Positions 17,459 to 26,010 of a stretch of 64,000 nucleotides of DNA are shown here, in pieces (within the stretch, counting starts at the first letter, position 1; each line of letters begins with the position of its first letter). Both the position numbers and the translations under genes were made by a program. This DNA is from Tamlana sp038148895 (GTDB lineage Bacteria > Bacteroidota > Bacteroidia > Flavobacteriales > Flavobacteriaceae). The notes beneath the pieces were generated by a model, which had not been told where the DNA came from, did not search any database, and was given only the letters and a program-made list of their open reading frames with translations. Location of the stretch: the NCBI GenBank assembly GCA_038148895.1, contig JBBVGQ010000002.1; one strand, given 5' to 3'.

Positions 17459-19309
17459 ATGAAGTTAGGTTTTAAATTAATCATCGCAACACTGTGTATA
17501 TGTGTGGTTTCTGTGGTACATGCGCAACAAGATACGGTTAAGTATGTTGGTGAGACCTTATCAAATATAGATTACCACCATGGCATGTTATCTCCTGCTG
17601 TTGGCGTGCATGCTATCCAAATAATGAGGGCTAGTCGAGAGCATCCCGAAAAATCGGATGGTTTTGGTTGGACCTACAACCATGCACCAAATATAGCATA
17701 TTGGAACAACACATTTTTTGTTCAGTATTTAAGCGATCCTGTTGGCGAGCACATTCCACCTAGCCAAACGTTTATGTTGCGGTCAAAAGATGGTGAAAAC
17801 TGGAGTTTTCCAGAAGTAAGTTTTCCAATTTATAGTATCCCGGATGGTTATCAAAAGGAAGGTGTTGAAGGTGTTGCTAAAAATTTAAAAGCCACCATGC
17901 ACCAGCGAATGGGCTTTTTTACTTCATCGGACAACCGTTTTTTTACTTTGGCGTTTTATGGTATTTCAATGAACCCTAAGGATAGCCCAAATGACGGAAA
18001 TGGCATCGGCCGAGTTATTCGTGAAATTTATAAAGATGGCAGTTTAGGACCTATTTATTTCATTCGATACAATCATGGTTGGAATGAGTCCAACACCAAC
18101 TATCCGTTTTACAAAAGCAATAGGGACAAAGGTTTTAAAAAGGCTTGTGAAGAATTATTGTCTCAGTCTTTGCAAATGCAGCAATGGGTGGAAGAGGCCG
18201 ATAGGGACGACCCGTTAATTCCGTTGAAAGAACAATATAAAGCATTTAGTTACTACCATATTCCTGACGGTAGAGTGGTTGGCCTGTGGAAACATGCTTT
18301 AACTTCAATTAGTACGGATGGTGGTAAATCTTGGCAGTATGATCCGCTTAGGGCACCTGGTTTTGTGAATAGTAATGCTAAAATTTGGGGACAAAAAACT
18401 TCTGATGGACGTTATGCCACTGTTTACAATCCTTCCGAATTTCGTTGGCCATTGGCTGTTTCAACCAGCGATGATGGTTTAAATTATACCGATTTGTTGT
18501 TGGTTCATGGTGAATTGTCACGAATTCGATATGGAGGGGCCTACAAATCACATGGTCCTCAATATGTACGAGGAATCACAGAAGGGAATGGTACACCGCC
18601 GGATGGAAATATGTGGTTGACCTATAGTGTAAACAAAGAAGATATTTGGGTGGCTTCGGTTCCAGTTCCTGTCAAAAGTTCTGTGGATGAAGACGTAAAC
18701 GATATATTCAATAATATACCAGATGGAGAAGAGCTAAAACTATGGAACACTTACGATTTAAAGTGGGCCACAGCAAATATAGAAAAGAAAGACGGTGTTA
18801 AATGGTTAACGCTTCGCGACCAAGACCCTTTTGATTACCCAAGAGTGGAGCGCGTTACCCCATTTGCGGAAAAAATGGAAGTGACGTTTACCGTGAAACC
18901 AGAACAAAGTGACCATGGTATGCTTCAAGTGGAACTGCAAAATAAACAAGGTCTGCCTTCTGTGAGGTTGATATTTGATTCCGATGCGAATCTAAAACAA
19001 AAAATGGGATATAGATTGCGAAACATCATGACCTATGAGGCGGGCAAGGAATACACCATTAAGCTTACTATTGATGCAACTTCACGATTGTATACTATTA
19101 ACGTGAACGGAGAGAAGGATGTGAAAGGCATATTTTTCATGCCAACAGATGGTATTTCGCGAGTCATGTTCCGAACTGGCGAGCAACGGCATTATCCAAC
19201 AGTAGACACGCCGGTAGATACGCCAAATTACGACGATGTACCTTTTACGGGTGCTGCGATTCCAGAGGCAGTATTTAACATAAAATCATTGACCACTAAA
19301 AAGCTATAA
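17459..19309 (+). CDS. Exported Asp-box beta-propeller protein (sialidase superfamily-like)
   Basis: This 616-residue protein has a signal peptide ending VVHAQ (residue 23). Asp-box-like turns appear as RSKDGENWSF (about 107), STDGGKSWQYD (about 280) and STSDDGLNYTD (about 337), pointing to a sialidase-type propeller to about residue 410. The C-terminal approximately 190 residues look like a beta-sandwich of the laminin-G or concanavalin type, with FTVKPEQSDHGMLQVELQNK and LTIDATSRLYTINVNG. Such proteins in pectin loci are commonly annotated as exo-alpha-sialidase without evidence for sialic acid. An action on an acidic or unusual sugar is plausible. I do not recognise a characterised family. 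Confidence 0.6.
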   Translation: MKLGFKLIIATLCICVVSVVHAQQDTVKYVGETLSNIDYHHGMLSPAVGVHAIQIMRASREHPEKSDGFGWTYNHAPNIAYWNNTFFVQYLSDPVGEHIPPSQTFMLRSKDGENWSFPEVSFPIYSIPDGYQKEGVEGVAKNLKATMHQRMGFFTSSDNRFFTLAFYGISMNPKDSPNDGNGIGRVIREIYKDGSLGPIYFIRYNHGWNESNTNYPFYKSNRDKGFKKACEELLSQSLQMQQWVEEADRDDPLIPLKEQYKAFSYYHIPDGRVVGLWKHALTSISTDGGKSWQYDPLRAPGFVNSNAKIWGQKTSDGRYATVYNPSEFRWPLAVSTSDDGLNYTDLLLVHGELSRIRYGGAYKSHGPQYVRGITEGNGTPPDGNMWLTYSVNKEDIWVASVPVPVKSSVDEDVNDIFNNIPDGEELKLWNTYDLKWATANIEKKDGVKWLTLRDQDPFDYPRVERVTPFAEKMEVTFTVKPEQSDHGMLQVELQNKQGLPSVRLIFDSDANLKQKMGYRLRNIMTYEAGKEYTIKLTIDATSRLYTINVNGEKDVKGIFFMPTDGISRVMFRTGEQRHYPTVDTPVDTPNYDDVPFTGAAIPEAVFNIKSLTTKKL

Positions 19310-19310
19310 A

Positions 19311-22097
19311 TTGAACATCCTGAGAAGCATATTTGTTTTGGTTTTGTTGTTTTCATCTTGTAAATCAGCTGAAAATACAAAGGATATTAGCGTTTCAAAA
19401 GTGACTTGCGAGATGGCTGAAAATCCTTTGGCAGTAACTAACACACAACCACGTTTAAGCTGGAAACTAAAATCGGATGGTATTAATGTTTCGCAATCGG
19501 CATATCAAATTTTGTTATCGTCTTCAGCAGAAAAACTAAATACCAATGAAGCCGATATTTGGGATAGCGGAAAGGTGAGTTCTTCCCAAAGTCAGTTGGT
19601 AAACTATGCTGGCGGTAAACTTCAAAATGGAAAAAAATATTTCTGGAAAGTAAAAGTTTGGGTTGGAAATGAAACAGAATCTTCATGGAGTGAGCTTGCT
19701 TCTTTCAGAATGGCGCCAGTTTCAGAAAGTTTAAACCCAACTTGGATTGGTGCCATTACCAAAGCCGAAAGCAACTTGCCAAAGGGAAGAAATTACCACA
19801 CGGCCTCTTTTAAAAAATCGAGGCGACAGGAAATTATTGATGCTTCAAATCCGTTGGCGCGACAAAGCATCATGCTTCGCAAACCGTTTTTACTTTCAAA
19901 AAAAATAAAAGATGCGGTGGTTTACATTTCAGGTTTGGGACATTACGAGTTGACCATTAACGGTGAAAAAATCGGAAACAGCGAGTTTGCTCCCTTGTGG
20001 ACGGACTACGATAAATCCGTAAATTTTAATACCTACGAAATCTCCGTAGACCTTTTGAACCAAGGTGAAAACGCTATTGGTGTAATGTTGGGGAATGGCA
20101 TGTACAATACGGTACAGGAACGTTATACCAAGTTTTTTGTAAGTTTTGGTCCGCCAACTTTATTTTTTAAAATGAAGTTGACTTTTGACGATGGCTCGGA
20201 AGACCTTATTCAATCTGACGAAAGTTGGACATACAGTGACAGCCCAATTACTTACAACGGTATGTTTGGAGGTGAAGATTACGATGCCAATTTGGAACAA
20301 ATAGGATGGAATAAACCGAATTTTAGCAATTCTAACTGGCAACCCGTTGTGGTTCAAGAAGCCCCAAAAGGGGAGTTGAAAGCGCAATCGGCTCCACCCG
20401 TTACCATCCAAAAGCAATATGAAGTTCAGGAACTCACCCAACCAACAGAAAATACGTTTGTGTACAACATGGGGCAAAACTTATCCGGTTTTCCAACAAT
20501 AAAAGTAAAAGGTAAAAAAGGACAAAAAATCAGATTTTGGACAGCCGAACGATTAAAGGATGATGGCACCATTTCTCAAGGTGGTTCTGGAAAGCCCTAT
20601 TATTTTGAATACACTTTAAAAGGCGACGGTGTTGAAGAATGGCATCCAAAATTCAGTTATTACGGTTACCAATATATTCAGGTAGATAGCATCAATTATA
20701 AAGAGGAAAAGAACAGTGAATTTCCAACGTTGTTGGATTTAAAGTCCAATTTTATTTATAACAATTCGGGTGAAGCGGGAACTTTTGAGTGTTCCAATGC
20801 AATTTTCAATAAAGCGCACGAGCTCATCAATAATGCCATAAAAAGTAATTTTCAAGCGGTATTGACCGATTGTCCTCACCGTGAAAAATTGGGTTGGTTG
20901 GAAGAAGCACACCTTAATGGGCCAGGGTTGATTTACAATTACAACTTGGAGACTTTCATTCCTAGCATCATGGAAAATATTAAAGATGCCCAACGTGAAG
21001 ATGGTATGATTCCAACCATAGCACCAGAATATGTGGTTTTTGGTGGTGATTTTACTGATTCACCGGAGTGGGGTGTAACAGGTATTATTTTACCGTGGAT
21101 GTATTATGAGTACTATGGCGATGATACTTTAATGGAGGAATATTATCCGGTAATGAAAGGCTACATTGATTATTTAACATCCAAGTCCAACAATTATATT
21201 GTATCTTATGGTTTGGGTGATTGGTACGATTATGGCGAACATGCCGCTGGATATTCAAAAAATAGCCCTATAGCATTATCGGCTACAAGCCATTATTTCT
21301 TTGCTGCAAAACTTTTTGCTCAAGCAGCAAAACACTTAAATAAAGCTGAAGACATTGCCAAATACAATACTTTGGTTTCAAACATAAAAGCAGCCTTTAA
21401 TAAGGAGTTTTTCAACAAAGAAACCAAACAGTATGGTACCAATAGTCAATTTAGTAATGCCGTTCCCATTTTTATGGATATTGTTGAACCTGAATATAAA
21501 GAGGTCGTGATGCAAAACTTGTTGACCGATATTAAAAATAGGGGATACCGATTAACAACTGGCGATGTAGGTAATCGTTATTTATTCCAAACTTTGGCCA
21601 GAAATGGAGAAAACGAAGTGATGTACAAAATGAACAATCACTATGACACGCCTGGTTACGGATTTCAAATTAAATTTGGGTTAACTACCTTAACTGAGCA
21701 GTGGGATCCAAGAAAAGGAAACTCATGGAACCACTTTATGATGGGACAAATTGAAGAATGGTTTTACCGAAGTTTGGCGGGCATAGTTCCAGATGAAGAA
21801 CATCCGGGTTTTAAGCATTTCTTCATCCAGCCAGAGGTTGTGGGCGATTTAACTTTTGTAAAGGCAAGCTACGAATCTGTTTACGGAAAAATAGTTTCTG
21901 ACTGGGAGCGGAAAGGGGATAATCTCATTTTAAATATTGAAATTCCAGTAAACACAACATGTACGGTTATGCTTCCAACTTCAGAAGAAGAAAGTGTTAC
22001 GGTCAATGGCGCATCTTTTGATGATGTAGACCAAGATGCTGGGAAAACATCATTAAACCTTGGCTCGGGAAGTTATGCCATTCAATGTTCAATTTAA
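19311..22097 (+). CDS. GH78 alpha-L-rhamnosidase, first copy
   Basis: This 928-residue lipoprotein hydrolyses terminal alpha-L-rhamnose. It starts with TTG at 19311: the frame is closed by a TGA at 19290-19292, no ATG lies between, and the next Met (residue 34) would remove the signal peptide and lipobox (SSC, Cys17). An N-terminal fibronectin-like domain (PRLSWKLKSDG; DIWDSGKVSS) leads to the rhamnosidase N domain (YISGLGHYELTINGEKIG; VMLGNGMYN). The (alpha/alpha)6 barrel follows, with TDCPHREKLGWLEEAH (general acid region) and TTLTEQWDP (candidate base Glu). The C-terminal beta-sandwich ends it. It begins one base after the preceding stop. Confidence 0.93.
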   Translation: MNILRSIFVLVLLFSSCKSAENTKDISVSKVTCEMAENPLAVTNTQPRLSWKLKSDGINVSQSAYQILLSSSAEKLNTNEADIWDSGKVSSSQSQLVNYAGGKLQNGKKYFWKVKVWVGNETESSWSELASFRMAPVSESLNPTWIGAITKAESNLPKGRNYHTASFKKSRRQEIIDASNPLARQSIMLRKPFLLSKKIKDAVVYISGLGHYELTINGEKIGNSEFAPLWTDYDKSVNFNTYEISVDLLNQGENAIGVMLGNGMYNTVQERYTKFFVSFGPPTLFFKMKLTFDDGSEDLIQSDESWTYSDSPITYNGMFGGEDYDANLEQIGWNKPNFSNSNWQPVVVQEAPKGELKAQSAPPVTIQKQYEVQELTQPTENTFVYNMGQNLSGFPTIKVKGKKGQKIRFWTAERLKDDGTISQGGSGKPYYFEYTLKGDGVEEWHPKFSYYGYQYIQVDSINYKEEKNSEFPTLLDLKSNFIYNNSGEAGTFECSNAIFNKAHELINNAIKSNFQAVLTDCPHREKLGWLEEAHLNGPGLIYNYNLETFIPSIMENIKDAQREDGMIPTIAPEYVVFGGDFTDSPEWGVTGIILPWMYYEYYGDDTLMEEYYPVMKGYIDYLTSKSNNYIVSYGLGDWYDYGEHAAGYSKNSPIALSATSHYFFAAKLFAQAAKHLNKAEDIAKYNTLVSNIKAAFNKEFFNKETKQYGTNSQFSNAVPIFMDIVEPEYKEVVMQNLLTDIKNRGYRLTTGDVGNRYLFQTLARNGENEVMYKMNNHYDTPGYGFQIKFGLTTLTEQWDPRKGNSWNHFMMGQIEEWFYRSLAGIVPDEEHPGFKHFFIQPEVVGDLTFVKASYESVYGKIVSDWERKGDNLILNIEIPVNTTCTVMLPTSEEESVTVNGASFDDVDQDAGKTSLNLGSGSYAIQCSI

Positions 22098-22110
22098 AAA
22101 CACAAAAGCG

Positions 22111-23538
22111 ATGCAAATAAGAAACTTACATACAAGATTGGTTTTAATGCTTCTGTTGTTCTCATTTGCAAGGGTTGTAGCGCAAACTTCGGACACTAAT
22201 TTTGAAGTTCCCGTTAAGGAAACCATCAAAAAAATTGAAACTATTTTCAATGTTGAAATAAAGGATAATGACCATTTGCTGAATGACAAAGTTTTGGAAT
22301 ATGCCAATTGGCGTATCCAACAGGGCAATTTGGAGGTATCGTTGGCCAATGTTCTGGCGCCTTTCAATTTGGTGGCCTTTAAGAGCGGTGATGGTACTTA
22401 TGAAATTAAAAAATTTCAATACCATAGGGTTTCTGAAGCAGTGGCCGAACAACGTTTGTCTTATTTATCGCATTTATATCACAATAAAGAAGAATGGGAA
22501 ACCCGAAAGTCTGAACTAAAGGCTTGCATGACCTCTGCTTTTGGTTTGGATAAAGCTCCCGAAATGCCAAAATCAGAACCCCTTTTAACCAAACAAAGAA
22601 TTTATGATGGCTATAGTGTAGAAAATATTGGTTTGGAAATTCTCCCAGGTGTCTACACCACAGGTTCCATTTACAAGCCCTATCCGTTAATAGAAAATGC
22701 CGCAATTGTTATAACACCAAACGGTCATTTTGGTAATGGCCGCTATCGCGAAAGCGAACAAATTAGATGTGCCATGTTGGCCAAAATGGGAGCTGTTGTA
22801 ATAAATTATGATTTATTTGCTTGGGGCGAATCCAGATTGCAATTTCCGTCATCAACCCATCGAAACAGTATCGCTTCTACCATTCAGGTATTGAGTGGTA
22901 AACGTTTGCTTGATTATGCTTTAACGCTAAATTATGTAGATAGTGCTCGTGTTGGTGTAACAGGTGGTTCTGGTGGTGGTTCACAAACCATGTTTTTATC
23001 GGCGTTGGATGATAGAATTACCGTTTCTGTTCCTGTGGTTATGGTTTCTGCCAATCATTCCGGTGGTTGTCCATGTGAAAGCGGACGAGGTATTCACCTG
23101 TGTGGCAACGGCACCAACAATGTGGAAGTTGCTGCCATGGCGGCTCCAAAGCCCCAACTTATTATTTCCGACGGAAAAGATTGGACGCAAAATGTGCCTG
23201 AAACCGAGTTTCCTTTTATTGAAAGAATCTACGGGTTTTACGGTAAAAAGGATGCTATAAAAAATGCCCATTTTAAAAATGAAGGACACGATTATGGCTT
23301 TTCAAAACGCATGGCCATGTATCCATTTATGGCGAAATATCTGGATTTGGACTTGAGCAAAGTAAAAAACAAACAAGGAAAAATTGATGAGTCCACTTGC
23401 GTTGTAGAACCCTATGAGGCTTTATATGTGTTTGATGATAAAGAGGAAAATTTACCCAAGAACGCCATAAAGGATATAAATAAACTTTACGAGTTGTTTG
23501 GAGAGAAAAATTTAAGAATGCATGACGAAAAAAAATAA
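22111..23538 (+). CDS. Alpha/beta-hydrolase esterase with N-terminal STN-like domain
   Basis: I place the start at ATG 22111 because it begins directly with a signal peptide (MQIRNLHTRLVLMLLLFSFA, cut at VVAQ); an upstream in-frame ATG at 22060 would bury it and overlap GH78. In this 475-residue form, residues about 30-100 look like an STN fold (FEVPVKETIKKIETIFNVEI, then LEVSLANVLAPFNLVAF). From about 160 an alpha/beta hydrolase follows, with nucleophile Ser287 in TGGSGGGSQ, a candidate Asp354 in SDGKDW and His393 in NEGHDYGF. An unusual Cys cluster (GGCPCESGRGIHLCGN) sits near 318-333. The family resembles acetylxylan-esterase-like enzymes, so removal of acetyl or methyl esters from pectin is likely. 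It overlaps GH95 by 17 bases. Confidence 0.75.
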   Translation: MQIRNLHTRLVLMLLLFSFARVVAQTSDTNFEVPVKETIKKIETIFNVEIKDNDHLLNDKVLEYANWRIQQGNLEVSLANVLAPFNLVAFKSGDGTYEIKKFQYHRVSEAVAEQRLSYLSHLYHNKEEWETRKSELKACMTSAFGLDKAPEMPKSEPLLTKQRIYDGYSVENIGLEILPGVYTTGSIYKPYPLIENAAIVITPNGHFGNGRYRESEQIRCAMLAKMGAVVINYDLFAWGESRLQFPSSTHRNSIASTIQVLSGKRLLDYALTLNYVDSARVGVTGGSGGGSQTMFLSALDDRITVSVPVVMVSANHSGGCPCESGRGIHLCGNGTNNVEVAAMAAPKPQLIISDGKDWTQNVPETEFPFIERIYGFYGKKDAIKNAHFKNEGHDYGFSKRMAMYPFMAKYLDLDLSKVKNKQGKIDESTCVVEPYEALYVFDDKEENLPKNAIKDINKLYELFGEKNLRMHDEKK

Positions 23539-25993
23539 CCTGTTCTTTTGCCTGTTGGTTTTAATTTTTGGGATTCAGTCCATTCAAGCGCAATCCAATC
23601 AAGAATTAAAACTTTGGTATGATGAACCCGCAGAAATCTGGAACGAAGCCTTGCCTTTGGGCAATGGTAGGCTAGGTGCCATGGTTTTTGGCGACCCTAG
23701 TGTGGAGCGTTTACAGCTTAACGAAGAAACCATTTGGGCAGGCTCACCAAACAGCAATGCTCACGATAAAGCCTTAAAAGCCCTACCAAAAGTGAGACAA
23801 CTTATTTTTGATGGAAGATATAAGGAAGCACAGGATTTGGCAACTTCAGATATTCGCTCGCAAACCAATAACGGCATGCCATATCAAACTTTCGGAAGTC
23901 TTTATTTGTCGTTTCCTGGGCATCAAGATTATTCCAATTATTATCGTGATTTAGACATTGAAAACGCCACAGCCAAAGTGCAATACACGGTTGATGGTGT
24001 GGAATACACCCGTGAAATCCTTTCGGCGTTTAAAGACGATGTCATTGTGGTTACATTGTCCGCCAGTCAACCCGCAAGTATTACGTTTAATGGGTTCATG
24101 GTGAGTCCGTTTGATAAAACAAAAACCATTACCGAAGATAATCAAGTGGCACTTTCAGGAGTGACGAGTACTGTTGAAGGTCAAAAAGGGCGTGTAAAAT
24201 TTCAGGGGCGTTTAACAGCCAAAAATAAAGGAGGAAAGCTTTCCATTCAAAATGGTATTGTAAGTGTTGAAGAGGCCGATGAAGTCACTTTGTATATTTC
24301 AATTGCAACCAATTTCAAAAACTACAAAGACATTTCTGAAGATGAGATTGCTAAAAGCAAAGCGTTTTTAGATAAAGCCATTCAAAAGGATTTTGAAACC
24401 ATCAAAAAAACACACGTTGCCTATTATCAAAGCTTTTTCAATCGTGTGACTTTAGATTTGGGAACTACTGATGCGGCCGAAGAAACTACTGATGAACGCA
24501 TTCGTAAATATGCACAACAATTCGACCCGCAATTGGCCGCCTTATATTTCCAGTTTGGGCGTTACTTATTAATTTCCTGCTCACAACCCGAAGGGCAGCC
24601 TGCCAATCTTCAGGGTATTTGGAACGATATGTTATTTCCACCTTGGGAAAGCAAATACACCATGAACATTAATGCTGAAATGAACTATTGGCCTGCCGAA
24701 TTGACTAATCTTTCGGAAATGCACGAGCCTTTTATACAATTGGCGAAAGAAGTGGCAGAAACAGGAAAGGAAACAGCCAAAATCATGTATGATGCCAATG
24801 GATGGGTTTTGCACCACAATACCGACATTTGGCGCATAACGGGCCCAATTGATATGGCAGCATCGGGTATGTGGCCAACAGGAGGCGCTTGGGTATGTCA
24901 AGATTTATGGGAACGTTATTTGTATAAGGGCGACAAAGGGTTTTTAAAAGAAATCTTCCCCATCATGAAAGGCGCCGCAACCTTCTTTTTGGATTTTATG
25001 GTGAAAGACCCCAATTCGGGGTATCTGGTAGTTGTACCTTCAAATTCACCTGAAAACACCCATGGAGGTGAAGATGGTAAATCAACTATCGCTGCAGGAA
25101 CAACCATGGACAACCAATTAGTGTTCGATTTGTTTACTAATGTAATGAAAGCCACTGATATTCTTGGTGAAGATAAAAATTTTACAAAAAAATTAGAGGA
25201 TGCATTATCAAAAATGGCACCCATGCATATTGGGCAATACGGACAATTACAAGAATGGTTGATGGATTGGGATGACCCCGAAGACAACCATCGCCATGTG
25301 TCTCATTTATACGGACTGTTTCCAAGTAATCAAATCTCACCATATAAAACCCCCAAATTATTTCAGGCGGCTAAAAAATCATTGTTGTTTCGTGGTGATG
25401 AATCTACGGGATGGTCCATGGGTTGGAAATTAAATTTATGGGCACGATTGTTGGATGGCGACCACGCCTACAAACTGCTGCAAGACCAATTACATTTGGT
25501 AACTGCCGATCAACGAAAAGGGGGCGGAACCTACCCGAATATGCTTGATGCCCATCAACCATTTCAAATTGATGGTAATTTTGGCTGCACTGCAGGTATA
25601 GCCGAAATGTTGATGCAAAGTCACGAAGGGGCAATTCATCTTCTTCCTGCGTTACCTTCAAAATGGAAAAATGGAGAAATAACGGGATTGAAATCAAGAG
25701 GGGGCTATGAAATTGATTTAGCATGGAAAAACAACCAAGTTTCCGTTGTAAAAATTACATCAAAATTTGATGGCAATTGCCGTTTGCGTTCTCAAACACC
25801 CTTAAGAGATTTCAAAGGAAAAGTATTAAAAAGTGCCAAAGGAAATAACCCAAATCGGTTGTTTATTGATGTGAAGGTAAAACAGCCTATCATTTCAGAA
25901 AAAGCAGAAATAGAGCCTTTAAAACTTTTAAAATATTTCGAATACGACGTACCCATGAAAGCAGGAGAGACCTATGCGTTTTACAGAAAATAA
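23522..25993 (+). CDS. GH95 alpha-L-fucosidase / alpha-L-galactosidase
   Basis: This 823-residue exported enzyme has a signal peptide ending IQAQ. The N-terminal block LWYDEPAEIWNEALPLGNGR and RLQLNEETIWAGSP are typical GH95. The (alpha/alpha)6 barrel carries NINAEMNYWPAE, whose two Asn match the catalytic Asn pair of the family. QLQEWLMDWDDPEDNHRHVS holds the candidate general acid Glu, and QIDGNFGCTAG holds the matching Asp. GH95 enzymes invert alpha-1,2-L-fucosides or alpha-L-galactosides. In an apiose-pectin locus, the alpha-L-galactose cap of RG-II side chain A is an attractive target, but fucose cannot be excluded by eye. It overlaps the esterase gene by 17 bases. Confidence 0.92.
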   Translation: MTKKNNLFFCLLVLIFGIQSIQAQSNQELKLWYDEPAEIWNEALPLGNGRLGAMVFGDPSVERLQLNEETIWAGSPNSNAHDKALKALPKVRQLIFDGRYKEAQDLATSDIRSQTNNGMPYQTFGSLYLSFPGHQDYSNYYRDLDIENATAKVQYTVDGVEYTREILSAFKDDVIVVTLSASQPASITFNGFMVSPFDKTKTITEDNQVALSGVTSTVEGQKGRVKFQGRLTAKNKGGKLSIQNGIVSVEEADEVTLYISIATNFKNYKDISEDEIAKSKAFLDKAIQKDFETIKKTHVAYYQSFFNRVTLDLGTTDAAEETTDERIRKYAQQFDPQLAALYFQFGRYLLISCSQPEGQPANLQGIWNDMLFPPWESKYTMNINAEMNYWPAELTNLSEMHEPFIQLAKEVAETGKETAKIMYDANGWVLHHNTDIWRITGPIDMAASGMWPTGGAWVCQDLWERYLYKGDKGFLKEIFPIMKGAATFFLDFMVKDPNSGYLVVVPSNSPENTHGGEDGKSTIAAGTTMDNQLVFDLFTNVMKATDILGEDKNFTKKLEDALSKMAPMHIGQYGQLQEWLMDWDDPEDNHRHVSHLYGLFPSNQISPYKTPKLFQAAKKSLLFRGDESTGWSMGWKLNLWARLLDGDHAYKLLQDQLHLVTADQRKGGGTYPNMLDAHQPFQIDGNFGCTAGIAEMLMQSHEGAIHLLPALPSKWKNGEITGLKSRGGYEIDLAWKNNQVSVVKITSKFDGNCRLRSQTPLRDFKGKVLKSAKGNNPNRLFIDVKVKQPIISEKAEIEPLKLLKYFEYDVPMKAGETYAFYRK

Positions 25994-26010
25994 CATTTGA
26001 AAAATTAGAA

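Noticed and set aside
22060..22110. Upstream start for the esterase gene
   Set aside because: It would place 17 polar residues before the signal peptide and overlap the GH78 3' end; ATG 22111 gives a normal signal peptide.
24916..25287. 123-residue open frame on the minus strand inside GH95
   Set aside because: Antisense to conserved GH95 active-site region; composition does not look like a real protein.
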